Shown here piece after piece: positions 29,078-38,925 of a stretch of 64,000 nt of DNA (positions are counted from its first letter, which is position 1; each line of letters starts with the position of its first letter). The stretch is from an uncultured Marinomonas sp. GTDB taxonomy: Bacteria; Pseudomonadota; Gammaproteobacteria; Pseudomonadales; Marinomonadaceae. The stretch spans positions 22,054 to 86,053 of the forward strand of contig CANLRQ010000015.1 of assembly GCA_947493575.1 (NCBI GenBank). Reading direction: 5' to 3'. Position numbers and translations under genes: made by a program. Under the pieces are notes generated by a model. That model was given only the letters and a program-made list of their open reading frames with translations. It was not told where the DNA came from and did no database searches.

Positions 29078-29855
29078 TGTTGATGTGATGTACAAAAAGC
29101 AATTGGCTAAGAGTTTTGGAAGAGCGGCTTCGACTTATGATTTTCATGCTGACTTTCAACAACAGGTGTTAAGCTACTTATTATCAATGTTACCTAGTTC
29201 CGACTTTAAACATGTTATGGATCTAGGTTGTGGTACGGGTAACGCTTTGAAGGAATTGGCTAATAACTCTGATAGATTAATTGGCGTTGATTTATCTGAA
29301 AATATGCTTGATATGGCTCGCCAGAAAATGCCTGATGTTAATTTTATTTGCGCTGATGCCGAGGCGTTACCATTTAGTAATAATGCTTTTGATTTGATCT
29401 TTTCTAGCTTGGCTATTCAATGGTGCCAATCCCACTTGTCTTTATTTAAAGAAATAAAGCGTATTATTGATTTCAATGGCTGGTGGTGTTTTTCAACACT
29501 ATGTGAGGGATCGATGTATGAAATGGGAGAGGCTTGGAAGCAGGTAGATGGGAGGCTTCATAGCAATCAATATCCATCTAGCGATAAAATCTTGTCTGAC
29601 TTGGCTGAAAGTGGTTTGGAGATTTATCAGCAAGAAGTAAAAACGATTACAATGCGGTTTCGTACAGTGCAAGATGCTGTCTATTCTGTGAAGAAAGTCG
29701 GTGCGAGTGTTATTACTGAGAATAATCACCGCTCTAGTGTGACTCCTTCTACGTGGAAGGAGTTTGTTGAGCAATACAGTGCTTTCCATGATGGTATTGG
29801 TATTCCTTTAAGCTATCGAGTTGCATTCATTATTGCGCGTAAAAAGGTTGAGTAA
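29067..29855 (+). CDS. bioC: Malonyl-ACP O-methyltransferase
   Basis: A SAM-dependent methyltransferase that starts pimelate synthesis by methylating malonyl-ACP. The start region KKQLAKSFGRAASTYDFHADFQQQV is typical of BioC, followed by motif I VMDLGCGTGN, ADAEALPFSNNAFDLIFSSLAIQWC and later helices. The start is uncertain: ATG 29067 overlaps the bioH stop and is preferred, and ATG 29088 would give a product seven residues shorter. With 29067 it has 262 aa. bioD starts two bases after its stop. Confidence 0.94.
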   Translation: MTLNVDVMYKKQLAKSFGRAASTYDFHADFQQQVLSYLLSMLPSSDFKHVMDLGCGTGNALKELANNSDRLIGVDLSENMLDMARQKMPDVNFICADAEALPFSNNAFDLIFSSLAIQWCQSHLSLFKEIKRIIDFNGWWCFSTLCEGSMYEMGEAWKQVDGRLHSNQYPSSDKILSDLAESGLEIYQQEVKTITMRFRTVQDAVYSVKKVGASVITENNHRSSVTPSTWKEFVEQYSAFHDGIGIPLSYRVAFIIARKKVE

Positions 29856-29857
29856 AT

Positions 29858-30553
29858 ATGCGGCATTTAAAAAAACGCTTTTTTGTAACAGGAACGGATA
29901 CGGATGCTGGCAAAACTTATGTCACAGTCGGACTTTTAAAGGCAGCGAGCCGAAAAGGGCTTAGTTGTTTTGGCTTAAAGCCGGTTGCTGCGGGTGCTAT
30001 AAGAGATGATGGTGAACTGGTTAATGAAGATGCTCTAAAAATACAGCAGGCATCTTCTGTTAATCTCGCGTATTCACAAATAAACCCTATTGTATTTGAA
30101 CCTGCAATTGCACCTCATATTGCTGCATTGAAAGAGAATAGAGTGGTTTCTGTCAGTCGTGTTGAAGGTTTTGTTAAAGGTGCTATGTTAACCCCTGGGG
30201 AGTTCGTTCTAGTCGAAGGTGCTGGTGGGTGGAGAGTGCCTTTGAATGACCGTGAGTTAATTTCAGACCTTGCTAAAGAATTAAGTTACCCTGTAATACT
30301 TGTCGTAAATATGAAGTTAGGTTGTATTAATCATGCCCTATTAAGTATTGAAGCTATAAAAAATGATGGATTACCTATTGGTGGGTGGATTGCTAATACG
30401 GGTCAAACATCGATGGAATCTTATGAAGATAATCTGAAATCATTGCAATCCAGAATATTTGCGCCATTTTTAGGTGCTTTAGAGTATTATGAAAAAGAAA
30501 GTGACTCGGAAGATGCGTTTGATTTGATTTTTGAACAGGTATTATTGCAGTAA
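29858..30553 (+). CDS. bioD: Dethiobiotin synthetase
   Basis: Closes the ureido ring of DAPA with CO2 and ATP. The P-loop GTDTDAGKT lies at residues 12-20 (FFVTGTDTDAGKT). Further family motifs are GLKPVAAGA, NPIVFEPAIAPHIAA, LVEGAGGWRVPLN and LVVNMKLGCINHALLS. The 231 aa length is normal. It ends bioBFHCD. No terminator hairpin is visible before the flagellar regulator 70 bases on, so read-through into the flagellar genes is possible. Confidence 0.97.
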   Translation: MRHLKKRFFVTGTDTDAGKTYVTVGLLKAASRKGLSCFGLKPVAAGAIRDDGELVNEDALKIQQASSVNLAYSQINPIVFEPAIAPHIAALKENRVVSVSRVEGFVKGAMLTPGEFVLVEGAGGWRVPLNDRELISDLAKELSYPVILVVNMKLGCINHALLSIEAIKNDGLPIGGWIANTGQTSMESYEDNLKSLQSRIFAPFLGALEYYEKESDSEDAFDLIFEQVLLQ

Positions 30554-30625
30554 AATTCATTTTTATGACTGTTTGTAAGGTGATTTGTAGGCCATTTTTA
30601 GTGATTTACATTGGCAGGAGTTCAT

Positions 30626-31096
30626 ATGAGAGCATTAGTTTATGGTTTAACAGCTTTAGAAGAGAGGGATGTTTCTTTATTATTGAACTTTATGGGAGTT
30701 GAAGTATCGACTTTGTTGGCAGAGGTAACAGATTTTGACTTTGTTGTAATAGGGTCTTTGTCATCTTCAGAAGTACATTCAACCATACCTGTAATATGTT
30801 TGTCTGCAACCGATGAAATTGAAGTATCTGCACCTAATTATTGGGAAATGCCGCTTCCTTGGAAGCATGAAGAATTAAAACCTTTACTGCAAAAACTAGC
30901 TCAATGGTCTCGTTTGCCTGCTATTAATGTTGTTGATCTGAACTTGCATGTAAAGCGCTTTGAGTCTCTTTTAATTCGTCAAGCTTTAATAGTAGCTAAT
31001 GGTGTTGTTTCTAGAGCCGCTCAGAATTTACAAATTCAACGTACTACACTTATTGAGAAAATGCGCCGTTATAATATTGATAAGTCGGAGTTTTAG
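30626..31096 (+). CDS. FleQ/FlrA-like regulator lacking the AAA+ domain
   Basis: A 156 aa protein in the position of fleQ, directly before fleS-fleR. Residues 1 to about 100 follow the FleQ N-terminal domain: LLNFMGVEVS, VVIGSLSSSE, IPVICLSATDE and EMPLPWKHEELKPLL parallel the FleQ order. From about residue 105, VVDLNLHVKRFESLLIRQAL and NGVVSRAAQNLQIQRTTLIEKMRRY is a FleQ-type Fis helix-turn-helix. The roughly 300-residue AAA+ domain with Walker A, GAFTGA and c-di-GMP site is absent in frame. ATG 30626 has AGGAG at 30616-30620; its stop overlaps fleS. It should bind DNA but cannot open sigma54 promoters itself. Confidence 0.88.
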   Translation: MRALVYGLTALEERDVSLLLNFMGVEVSTLLAEVTDFDFVVIGSLSSSEVHSTIPVICLSATDEIEVSAPNYWEMPLPWKHEELKPLLQKLAQWSRLPAINVVDLNLHVKRFESLLIRQALIVANGVVSRAAQNLQIQRTTLIEKMRRYNIDKSEF

Positions 31097-32250
31097 TGAC
31101 AAAAGATGAAGAGATAGCCGCTCTAAAAGCCGCTTTTGATGAGTTCTCTCTTTCTTCAGCTGTTTTGGTAGATTCTTATGACGAATTGCAAAAACAAGCG
31201 AAAGTACTATCAGAAAAACTTGCTATAGTTGAGCAAGAGAAAATAAGAGAAGAGCAAAAAAATCAATTATTATTAAGTCAATTTAAACAGTTGTTCGAAT
31301 CTATGCCTGTTGGTGTATTACTGTTAAATGACGAAGGAATGATTGTAATGGCAAACACGGCTGCAAATACCCTTTTTTCTTTCCATCTTACTGGTGAGTC
31401 ATGGTCTAAAGTAGTAGCTAAAAGCTTTTCTCCTCAACAGGATGATGGCCATGAGATTACTATGGTCAGTGGTCGTCGTGTTCGTGTAGAGACATCATCT
31501 CTTGGGCATGTTCCGGGGCAATTAGTGATTTTTGTCGACCTGACTGAAACGCATAAATTACAAAAACAATTGTCTCACCATGAAAGACTCTCGACTATGG
31601 GGACAATGGTGGCTGCACTTGCTCATCAAATTAGAACTCCTCTTTCAACAGCTACTTTGTATGCGGATCATTTACAGAAAGAAAACTTAAGCTTAGAAAA
31701 TAGGTTGAAGTTTTCTTCAAAAATAATGGGGCGACTGCAGCATATGGAAAGGCAGATTCGGGATATGTTAGTGTTTTCTAAGAGTGATGTTCATTTAGAT
31801 GCAAAATTAGATCTAGAATCATTTTTAACTGATTTTAAATTGAGTGCTTACGAAGTTTGTGAGCAAAAGCAAACAAAGTTAGAGTTTTCTACAGAATCGT
31901 TTCCTTCGACTTACCTTCTGCAATGTAATAAAGACACTTTAATTGGTGCTTTGGTTAATCTTGTCAATAATGGTATTGAAGCACAGGGGGAAGGTGGAGT
32001 CATTCAGATAAAAATCGGTCTACAGGATGGGTATCTAATGATTGCCTGTATTGATTTTGGAGAGGGTATGTCGCCTGAATTATTAGATAAAATACAGCAA
32101 GGTTTTGTAACTACTAAACAAAATGGAACGGGTTTAGGTATTATGGTTGTGAAGGCTATTTCAAGAGCGCATCACGGTTATTTTGAACTTCAGAGTGAGC
32201 AAGGTCAGGGAACCACTGCATTGGTTCGTTTACCACTAATAAAGGTATAA
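31096..32250 (+). CDS. fleS: Flagellar two-component sensor histidine kinase
   Basis: Soluble kinase that phosphorylates FleR to switch on middle-to-late (class III) flagellar genes. An N-terminal coiled coil (about 1-65) precedes a PAS domain (about 66-150, LFESMPVGVLLLNDEGMIVMANTAA). The phospho-acceptor is H177 in AALAHQIRTPLS, and the ATPase domain has NLVNNGIEAQGEGG, DFGEGM and GTGLGIMVVKAI. No TM segment is present, as in Pseudomonas FleS. The GTG start overlaps the previous stop by one base with GGAG at 31087-31090. Length is 384 aa. Confidence 0.95.
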   Translation: MTKDEEIAALKAAFDEFSLSSAVLVDSYDELQKQAKVLSEKLAIVEQEKIREEQKNQLLLSQFKQLFESMPVGVLLLNDEGMIVMANTAANTLFSFHLTGESWSKVVAKSFSPQQDDGHEITMVSGRRVRVETSSLGHVPGQLVIFVDLTETHKLQKQLSHHERLSTMGTMVAALAHQIRTPLSTATLYADHLQKENLSLENRLKFSSKIMGRLQHMERQIRDMLVFSKSDVHLDAKLDLESFLTDFKLSAYEVCEQKQTKLEFSTESFPSTYLLQCNKDTLIGALVNLVNNGIEAQGEGGVIQIKIGLQDGYLMIACIDFGEGMSPELLDKIQQGFVTTKQNGTGLGIMVVKAISRAHHGYFELQSEQGQGTTALVRLPLIKV

Positions 32251-32251
32251 C

Positions 32252-33595
32252 ATGTCAGAAGTACAATTATTAATAGTTGAAGATGATAAATCGTTAGCAG
32301 AAGCATTAGAAGATACTTTGATGCTAGAAAATTATGCCTGTAAGGTGGCGTACAGTGCTGAAGATGCCATTATTATGTTGAAAAATAAATCATTTGATAT
32401 GGTTGTGTCAGACATTAATTTGCCAGGTGTTGATGGGTATCAATTACTAAAACATGTTGTTGATCATTATCCTGATCTACCTATCATGTTGATGACTGCA
32501 TATGGTGATATCTCTAAGGCTGTTGAAGCTATGAGGGATGGTGCAGTTGATTATCTGCTAAAACCTTTTCAAGCAAATGAACTTTTATCTGTGGTTGGAA
32601 AACATGCAAAGAAAAAGCCTTCTGAAGAAGGTTTGCAACCAATTGCTATAGACAAAGCGAGTATTAATTTACTTAATTTAGCTAAACGTGTTGCGGTGAC
32701 GGATTCAACAGTATTAATCAGTGGTGAAAGTGGTACCGGTAAAGAGGTTCTTGCTACCTATATTCATCAAAGTTCTTCGAGAGCATCTGAGCCTTTTGTT
32801 GCATTAAATTGTGCTGCAATTCCTGAGAATATGTTAGAAGCTTTGTTATTTGGATATGAAAAAGGTGCATATACTGGTGCCGTATCCTCTCAGGCTGGAA
32901 AGTTTGAGCAAGCAAATGGCGGCACTATTTTGCTAGATGAAATTACAGAAATGGACATTGGCTTGCAGGCAAAATTATTGCGTGTTATTCAAGAGCAAGA
33001 AGTCGAGCGTCTTGGCGGAAAGAAGCCAATACCCTTAAATATTCGTATCCTTGCGACAACAAACAGAGACTTAGCTGAGTATGTAAAAGAGGGTGGTTTT
33101 AGGGAAGATTTGTATTATCGATTGAATGTTTTTCCTTTAAAGTGGCCCCCAATAAGAGAAAGAAAGGCTGACATTATTCCAATCGCTAAAAAAATGCTTG
33201 AAAAATATTCTGGGAAAATGCGTATGTCTATGCCACAACTTACTTTAGAAGCACAAAGTAAACTGGAGTCGCATCCGTGGCCAGGGAATGTTCGAGAATT
33301 AGAAAATGTTATTCAACGAGCGCTAATTTTGTCTATGGATCGAGGGATTGATGCACAACATATTGTTTTCGATAGTATTTCCTCTGATGACTTGTCTGAT
33401 GATAATGAAATAGATGATAATGCAGCCTCTATTTTAGGTCAGGGTGTTCAGCAGCATGAATTTAGAATTATTGCTCAATCTTTGATCGATTGTAATGGTA
33501 AAAGAAAAGATGTTGCTGAGAAACTTGGTATTAGTCCAAGAACTTTGAGGTATAAGATTGCAAAAATGAGAGAGTGTGGTTTAGATGTTGATTGA
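32252..33595 (+). CDS. fleR: Sigma54-dependent flagellar response regulator
   Basis: Response regulator activating RpoN-dependent hook-basal body genes after phosphorylation by FleS. The receiver has the acid pair in IVEDD and acceptor D54 (VVSDINLPG). The AAA+ domain has Walker A GESGTGKE at 158-165, the sigma54 loop as GAYTGA at 205-210 instead of GAFTGA, GGTILLDEI and WPGNVRELENV. A Fis helix-turn-helix (DVAEKLGISPRTLRYKIAKM) ends the protein. It is the only sigma54 activator encoded in this window. Length is 447 aa. Confidence 0.96.
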   Translation: MSEVQLLIVEDDKSLAEALEDTLMLENYACKVAYSAEDAIIMLKNKSFDMVVSDINLPGVDGYQLLKHVVDHYPDLPIMLMTAYGDISKAVEAMRDGAVDYLLKPFQANELLSVVGKHAKKKPSEEGLQPIAIDKASINLLNLAKRVAVTDSTVLISGESGTGKEVLATYIHQSSSRASEPFVALNCAAIPENMLEALLFGYEKGAYTGAVSSQAGKFEQANGGTILLDEITEMDIGLQAKLLRVIQEQEVERLGGKKPIPLNIRILATTNRDLAEYVKEGGFREDLYYRLNVFPLKWPPIRERKADIIPIAKKMLEKYSGKMRMSMPQLTLEAQSKLESHPWPGNVRELENVIQRALILSMDRGIDAQHIVFDSISSDDLSDDNEIDDNAASILGQGVQQHEFRIIAQSLIDCNGKRKDVAEKLGISPRTLRYKIAKMRECGLDVD

Positions 33596-33662
33596 TTTTA
33601 TATCATATTTTTATCATCTTTGTGCTAAGCTGTTACTATAAATATTTTTTAGGGTGGGTGCT

Positions 33663-34034
33663 ATGGTCACAAATAGGCCAGACATAAATCAAGTTTTGTC
33701 TCAAATGAGAGATATGCGCTCGCAAGTACAACAACCTCAACACTCCAACACGATCAATAACCCTATAGAAAGAGTTGGTGATGTATCTGGGGTTGAAGGT
33801 AGTATTGAGCGTGCTGATTTTTCTGCAATGTTGAAGAATGCTGTTGATAATGTAAATACTCTACAAGCTGAATCTAAACATCTTGCTCAGTCTTATGAAC
33901 GTGGTGTGGAAGGCGTTGATTTACCTCAGGTTATGATAGGCCTTCAAAAGTCCAGTGTTTCATTTGAAGCAATGACCCAAGTCAGGAATAAGCTTGTTGA
34001 TGCGTATGAAAAAATTATGAACATGCCTATTTAA
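33663..34034 (+). CDS. fliE: Flagellar hook-basal body complex protein FliE
   Basis: Links the MS ring to the proximal rod and export gate. The C-terminal half [40 protein letters not shown] and [25 protein letters not shown] is the canonical FliE sequence. I chose ATG 33663 over a GTG at 33654; GGTGGG just upstream can serve as ribosome binding site. At 123 aa it is slightly longer than E. coli FliE, with a Gln-rich N-terminus. No sigma54 or sigma28 promoter match was seen in the 67-base gap after fleR. Confidence 0.95.
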   Translation: MVTNRPDINQVLSQMRDMRSQVQQPQHSNTINNPIERVGDVSGVEGSIERADFSAMLKNAVDNVNTLQAESKHLAQSYERGVEGVDLPQVMIGLQKSSVSFEAMTQVRNKLVDAYEKIMNMPI

Positions 34035-34061
34035 GTAATAATAAATCATTGGCTTTCTTAA

Positions 34062-35729
34062 ATGGATAATGTTCCAGCACAATCAGATCAAAAGCTTTAT
34101 GTAGAATTATTAACCGGCTTTAATAAACTAACTGTTATTAGGCAGTTGGCATTAATGGTCGGTCTTGCTGCGTCTATAGCAATCGGTCTTGCTGCGGTTT
34201 TATGGAGCAATGGAACCGAATATAAACCTGTATTGAGTAGTATTACCGACTATAATGCGGATCAAATAGTTGAAATTTTAACGATTAATAATATTCCTTT
34301 TAAATTAGATGAGAGTACTGGTGCGTTATTAGTAGAATCTGATTTTTATCATTTGGCTCGGCTAAAGCTAGCAGGGTCTGGTATTGTTAATGACAATATT
34401 GTTGGTATGGAAATTATGGATCAAGAACAAACACTTGGTTCTTCCCAGTTCGCGGAAAATGCGCGGTATCGGCGAGGCTTAGAAGGAGAATTAAGTCGCA
34501 CGATAACAAGCTTGCAAAGTATAAAATCTGCCCGAGTTCATCTGGCTATTCCGAAAGAGTCCGTATTTGTACGAGACACCCGAAAACCTTCTGCTTCTGT
34601 TTTTCTTGAGTTATACCCCGGAAGAAGATTAGATACTAGCCAAGTTGATGCCATTGTTAATTTAGTTTCTTCTAGTATTTCTCAGTTGAGCCATAAAGAT
34701 GTAACTGTTGTTGATCAAAGAGGTACCTTGTTAAGTCAGAAAGACCAAGACTCTGAATTATCAATCGCTGGGAAGCAGTTTGATTACACAAGAAAAGTTG
34801 AAGATGTATTATTAAGTCGTGTAAACAATATTTTAGACCCCGTAGTCGGATCTGGAAGATTTAAAGCTGAGGTGTCTGCGGATGTTGATTTTACCTCTGT
34901 AGAACAAACCGATGAACAATTTAATCCAGATCTGCTAGCACTTCGTAGTGAACAGACCTTACAAGAGAATCGAACTGGAGCTGCAAACTCTGGTGTTCCA
35001 GGAGCATTAACAAATCAACCGCCTGGAGCGATTAATGCACCAGAAGTAGCCGATGTAAATGGGGCAAATGTTGGTGGTACTGATACACAAACACCAGGGG
35101 AATCAAGGCAAGAAACCGTACGGAATTTTGAATTGGATCGTAGTATTAGTTACACGGTTCGACAACAAGGAACAGTTCGTCGTCTTTCTGTGGCTGTTGT
35201 GGTCGATGATATTTCTTCAATTGATCCGGAAACTTCTCAAATAGTTAGAACTCCTTGGAGTGATGATGAGCTACAGAGACTAACACTTCTTGTAAGAGAT
35301 GCGGTAGGTTTTAATCCTAGTCGTGGCGATAGTATCAATGTTGTAAATACACCTTTTGCTTTACCTGAACCTCCTGAACAAGAAGAAGAGATTCCATTCT
35401 ATCAGCAAGACTGGTTCTTGAGTTTGCTACAGCCAGTGTTAGTAGGCTTCTTTATTCTTTTATTGTTGTTGATTGTTGTTAGACCAATACTTAAAACATT
35501 GGGAGATCAAAATAAAATTGCTGTGGCAGAAGATGCGGAAGCGTCTATTTTCGCAGATGAAACTGATGAGATATCAGATGACCAAGTGTCACTAGTTAGT
35601 GCTGAAGATGTTATGGTTCCTGGGTCTCCTGAGAAGATTGAACGTCAATTGAATGCAATTCGAGGGCTAATTGCTGAAGAACCAGAGCGTGTAGCTCAAG
35701 TTGTTAAGCAATGGGTTATGGAAGAGTAA
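34062..35729 (+). CDS. fliF: Flagellar MS-ring protein FliF
   Basis: Forms the MS and RBM rings in the inner membrane. TM1 is at about residues 29-48, and TM2 at about 452-475 (LLQPVLVGFFILLLLLIVV). Between them are YscJ-type ring-building domains (YKPVLSSITDYNADQIVEIL, YRRGLEGELSRTITSLQSIKSARVHLA) and a Gly/Asn-rich variable loop (about 300-345). The C-terminal tail PEKIERQLNAIRGLIAEEPERVAQVVKQWV is the FliG-binding region. fliG starts directly after its stop. Length is 555 aa. Confidence 0.97.
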   Translation: MDNVPAQSDQKLYVELLTGFNKLTVIRQLALMVGLAASIAIGLAAVLWSNGTEYKPVLSSITDYNADQIVEILTINNIPFKLDESTGALLVESDFYHLARLKLAGSGIVNDNIVGMEIMDQEQTLGSSQFAENARYRRGLEGELSRTITSLQSIKSARVHLAIPKESVFVRDTRKPSASVFLELYPGRRLDTSQVDAIVNLVSSSISQLSHKDVTVVDQRGTLLSQKDQDSELSIAGKQFDYTRKVEDVLLSRVNNILDPVVGSGRFKAEVSADVDFTSVEQTDEQFNPDLLALRSEQTLQENRTGAANSGVPGALTNQPPGAINAPEVADVNGANVGGTDTQTPGESRQETVRNFELDRSISYTVRQQGTVRRLSVAVVVDDISSIDPETSQIVRTPWSDDELQRLTLLVRDAVGFNPSRGDSINVVNTPFALPEPPEQEEEIPFYQQDWFLSLLQPVLVGFFILLLLLIVVRPILKTLGDQNKIAVAEDAEASIFADETDEISDDQVSLVSAEDVMVPGSPEKIERQLNAIRGLIAEEPERVAQVVKQWVMEE

Positions 35730-36743
35730 ATGAGTGAAGCTGATCAAAATGCCAATTTATCGTCTGTTCAAAAAGCAGCTGTTTTGCTGATGTCTTTAGG
35801 CGAGTCAGATGCGGCCCAAATTTTAAAGCATATGGGACCTAAAGAGGTCCAAAAAATTGGTCAATCAATGGCTCAGCTTGCAAATGTTCAAAGACATCAA
35901 GTTGAAAAAGTTTTGGATGACTTTTTGGTTCTTGTTGGTGATCAAACCGGCTTAGGTTTAGGCGCTGACGGTTATATTAGAAACATGCTAAAAGAAGCCC
36001 TAGGCGATGAAAAAGCAAATAGCTTAATCGATAGAATTCTATTGGGTGGAAATACAACAGGGCTAGATACTTTAAAATGGATGGAGTCTAGAGCTGTTGC
36101 AGATGTTATTCGTTACGAGCATCCTCAAATACAAGCTATTGTTATTTCTTATTTAGACTCCGACCAAGCAGCGGACATTCTGGCGAATTTTGATGAGCGG
36201 GTTCGATTAGATATTGTGCTTCGAGTTGCGTCTTTAGAAACGGTACAACCTGCCGCCTTGCAAGAACTAAATAATATCTTGGAAAGACAGTTCTCAGGAA
36301 ATCAATCGACTCAATCGACTACTATTGGAGGTGTTCGAACAGCAGCCAATATTATGAACTTTATAGACAGCTCTGTTGAAGCAGATCTAATGGAATCGAT
36401 ACGAGATGTAGACGAAGATTTGGCAAATACAATTCAAGATATGATGTTTGTCTTTGATAATTTAATTGATGTCGATGATCGAGGCATTCAAGTTATTCTT
36501 CGGGAGGTTGAGTCAGAGACATTGATTTTGGCCCTTAAAGGTGCTGATCCTGATATGCAAGAGAAGGTATTTAAAAACATGTCCTCTCGTGCTGCGGATA
36601 TGTTGAAAGATGATTTAGAGTCAAAAGGCCCTGTGCGTGTTAGTGAAGTAGAGGTTGCGCAAAAAGAAATACTTGCTGTTGCTCGTCGTCTTGCTGATAG
36701 CGGTGAGCTTGTCTTAGGTGGCGGTGGCGAGCAGATGGTTTAA
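35730..36743 (+). CDS. fliG: Flagellar motor switch protein FliG
   Basis: Rotor protein that binds FliF at its N-terminus, FliM at the EHPQ motif (RYEHPQIQAIVISYL, about residues 129-132) and interacts with the stators through the charged C-terminal domain (VEADLMESIRDVDEDLANTIQDMMFVFDNL, then DDRGIQVILREVE). The usual charged residues of the torque helix are present (MSSRAADMLKDDLESKGPVRVSEVE). The 337 aa length is typical. fliH starts four bases after the stop. Confidence 0.97.
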   Translation: MSEADQNANLSSVQKAAVLLMSLGESDAAQILKHMGPKEVQKIGQSMAQLANVQRHQVEKVLDDFLVLVGDQTGLGLGADGYIRNMLKEALGDEKANSLIDRILLGGNTTGLDTLKWMESRAVADVIRYEHPQIQAIVISYLDSDQAADILANFDERVRLDIVLRVASLETVQPAALQELNNILERQFSGNQSTQSTTIGGVRTAANIMNFIDSSVEADLMESIRDVDEDLANTIQDMMFVFDNLIDVDDRGIQVILREVESETLILALKGADPDMQEKVFKNMSSRAADMLKDDLESKGPVRVSEVEVAQKEILAVARRLADSGELVLGGGGEQMV

Positions 36744-36747
36744 TTGA

Positions 36748-37584
36748 ATGAGTGAAGATCTAAATAAAGAAAAAAAGAAATTAACCGCTTATGAACGTTG
36801 GGAGCTGCCTTATCTTGAAAATAATTCTGAAGAAGTAAAAGCTACAGCATCAGGGTTGCTTATAAAGAAAGCAAATGAAGCCACGGTTACGTATGAAGAA
36901 GTGGACAAAGATTCGTTAGTCTATGAACCTCTTACTGCTTCACAACTAGAAGAAATTCGTTCAGCGGCTTATGAAGAAGGCTTTGCTCAGGGGTTGGAAG
37001 AAGGCAATAAAAAGGGAAAAGAAGAAGGTCATGCTGAAGGGCGTGAAGAGGGCTATGTTGAAGGTGTTGATTTAGGTAAAAAAGAAGGGTTTGAAATAGG
37101 TCATAATGAATCTAAAGAGCAAGCTCATGAACAATTTCAACAGATTGAAAACCAATTAAAATCTATAGTCGACGAGCTTGTTGATCCTATCAAAGAAACG
37201 AGAGCTTCCGCTGAGTTGGTTCTGTATGCTTCCATTAAGAGGTTTGTAGAAAGCATCACCCAAATTGAAATTAGTGACAACTCTTCTAAGATTTTAAAAT
37301 CACAATTAGAGTCTATGTTTGATGCCATTGAGGAGAGGGGAGGGAAGGTTAAGCTTTCACTTAATCCAGAGGATAGAGAATTATTGAAAGACTATCAGGT
37401 CTTTGATGGTATAAATGTGACTTTAGAAGAAGATAGTTCTCTGATGAATGGAGGGTTTTTATTAGAATCAAAAAACTTTTTTGTTGATGGCAGTATTGAA
37501 AGTAGAATTAATGTGATTTTTGATGAATTGAAGTCACTTTCAAATCAAGTAGATATAGATACCCATGACAATGACGTTGATTGA
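36748..37584 (+). CDS. fliH: Flagellar export ATPase regulator FliH
   Basis: Binds FliI and docks it to the export gate through FliN and FlhA. Residues about 70-125 contain a run of GxxxG-like repeats ([17 protein letters not shown], then [15 protein letters not shown]) typical of FliH, forming a long helix. The C-terminal domain has [16 protein letters not shown] and a [20 protein letters not shown] end like V-ATPase subunit E. The N-terminus has [12 protein letters not shown], the usual start block. Length is 278 aa; it overlaps fliI by 20 bases. Confidence 0.93.
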   Translation: MSEDLNKEKKKLTAYERWELPYLENNSEEVKATASGLLIKKANEATVTYEEVDKDSLVYEPLTASQLEEIRSAAYEEGFAQGLEEGNKKGKEEGHAEGREEGYVEGVDLGKKEGFEIGHNESKEQAHEQFQQIENQLKSIVDELVDPIKETRASAELVLYASIKRFVESITQIEISDNSSKILKSQLESMFDAIEERGGKVKLSLNPEDRELLKDYQVFDGINVTLEEDSSLMNGGFLLESKNFFVDGSIESRINVIFDELKSLSNQVDIDTHDNDVD

Positions 37585-38890
37585 TAGGCTTTCAAAGTTG
37601 GAGCAAATAGACTGCACTTCTATGAAGGCAGTCGTTGAAGGTAGGGTGACAAGAATGGTTGGCCTTACCATGGAAGCGGTAGGCTGTAAGGTTGCGTTAG
37701 GCGACTGTTGCGATGTACAAGTTAAAAATAATCGTTGGGTTGAGTCTGAAGTAGTTGGCTTTACTGGTGATCTGACCTATTTAATGCCTACAGAGGCAAT
37801 AGAAGGTATTTCACCTGGAGCGAGAGTTCGTCCTATTGTCGGTGACAGTATGATACCCGTTGGTGATGAATTACTAGGACGGGTAATTAACGGTTTAGGC
37901 AAACCTCTAGATGGCAAAGGTCCTATTAAAGCTAAGTCATTCACTAGTTTGCATACGGTTGCGATCAACCCTTTAGAAAGAAAGCCAATATCAGAGTCAC
38001 TTGATGTCGGAATTAAGGTAATTAATAGCCTTTTAACCGTGGGAAAAGGCCAGCGTTTGGGGCTTTTCGCTGGTAGTGGTGTTGGTAAAAGTATGCTCCT
38101 TGGAATGATGACTCGTTTTACTGAAGCTGATATTACTATTGTAGGTTTGATCGGTGAAAGGGGGAGAGAGGTAAAAGAATTTATTGAACAGATTCTTGGT
38201 GAGGAAGGGCTTGCTCATTCAGTTGTCATAGCTTCTCCGGCAGATGACTCTGCTTTGATGCGTTTAAGAGCTGCTATGTTAACTACAAGAATTGCAGAGT
38301 ATTATCGTGATCAAGGTAAAAATGTTCTTTTACTAATGGACTCATTAACTCGCTATGCACAGGCACAGCGTGAAATTGCTTTATCTGTTGGTGAACCTCC
38401 AGCAACAAAAGGTTATCCACCATCTGTATTTTCAAAGTTACCACAGTTAGTTGAAAGAGCTGGGAACGGGAAGGATGGAGGTGGTTCAATTACGGCTTTC
38501 TATACCGTATTAACGGAAGGGGATGACCAACAAGACCCTATTGCTGATGCTTCTAGAGCGATACTTGACGGTCATATTGTTTTATCTCGTCGTTTGGCTG
38601 AAGAAGGTCATTATCCTGCAATTGATGTGGAAGCTTCTATTTCAAGAGCTATGCCTCATATAGTAACAGATGCTCATTTAAGTGGAGCAATGAGAGTTAA
38701 ACAGCTATATTCTAAATATCAACAGAATCAAGACTTAATCGCTGTAGGTGCCTATGTGAAAGGCTCAGATCAAGATACAGATCAAGCTATAAAGCTTATG
38801 CCTGAAATTCGTAGTTTCTTACAGCAGGGGTTAAAAGAAAGCTTTACCATAGACCAAAGTTTGGAAGCTCTAGTTGCAGCTATGACTTAA
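37565..38890 (+). CDS. fliI: Flagellum-specific ATP synthase FliI (export ATPase)
   Basis: Hexameric ATPase of the flagellar type III export apparatus. Walker A is [17 protein letters not shown] at about residues 165-181. [53 protein letters not shown] and [32 protein letters not shown] are strongly conserved. The N-terminal beta-barrel ([17 protein letters not shown]) and C-terminal helical domain are complete. Two possible starts, 37565 and 37571, lie inside fliH. Length is 441 aa. Confidence 0.97.
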   Translation: MTMTLIDRLSKLEQIDCTSMKAVVEGRVTRMVGLTMEAVGCKVALGDCCDVQVKNNRWVESEVVGFTGDLTYLMPTEAIEGISPGARVRPIVGDSMIPVGDELLGRVINGLGKPLDGKGPIKAKSFTSLHTVAINPLERKPISESLDVGIKVINSLLTVGKGQRLGLFAGSGVGKSMLLGMMTRFTEADITIVGLIGERGREVKEFIEQILGEEGLAHSVVIASPADDSALMRLRAAMLTTRIAEYYRDQGKNVLLLMDSLTRYAQAQREIALSVGEPPATKGYPPSVFSKLPQLVERAGNGKDGGGSITAFYTVLTEGDDQQDPIADASRAILDGHIVLSRRLAEEGHYPAIDVEASISRAMPHIVTDAHLSGAMRVKQLYSKYQQNQDLIAVGAYVKGSDQDTDQAIKLMPEIRSFLQQGLKESFTIDQSLEALVAAMT

Positions 38891-38925
38891 CTCTCTTTTT
38901 TCATATTTATATATAAGGTGTTATC

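Noticed and set aside
33596..33662. Sigma54 promoter before fliE
   Set aside because: No GG-N10-GC pair with the RpoN spacing exists on the plus strand in this gap.
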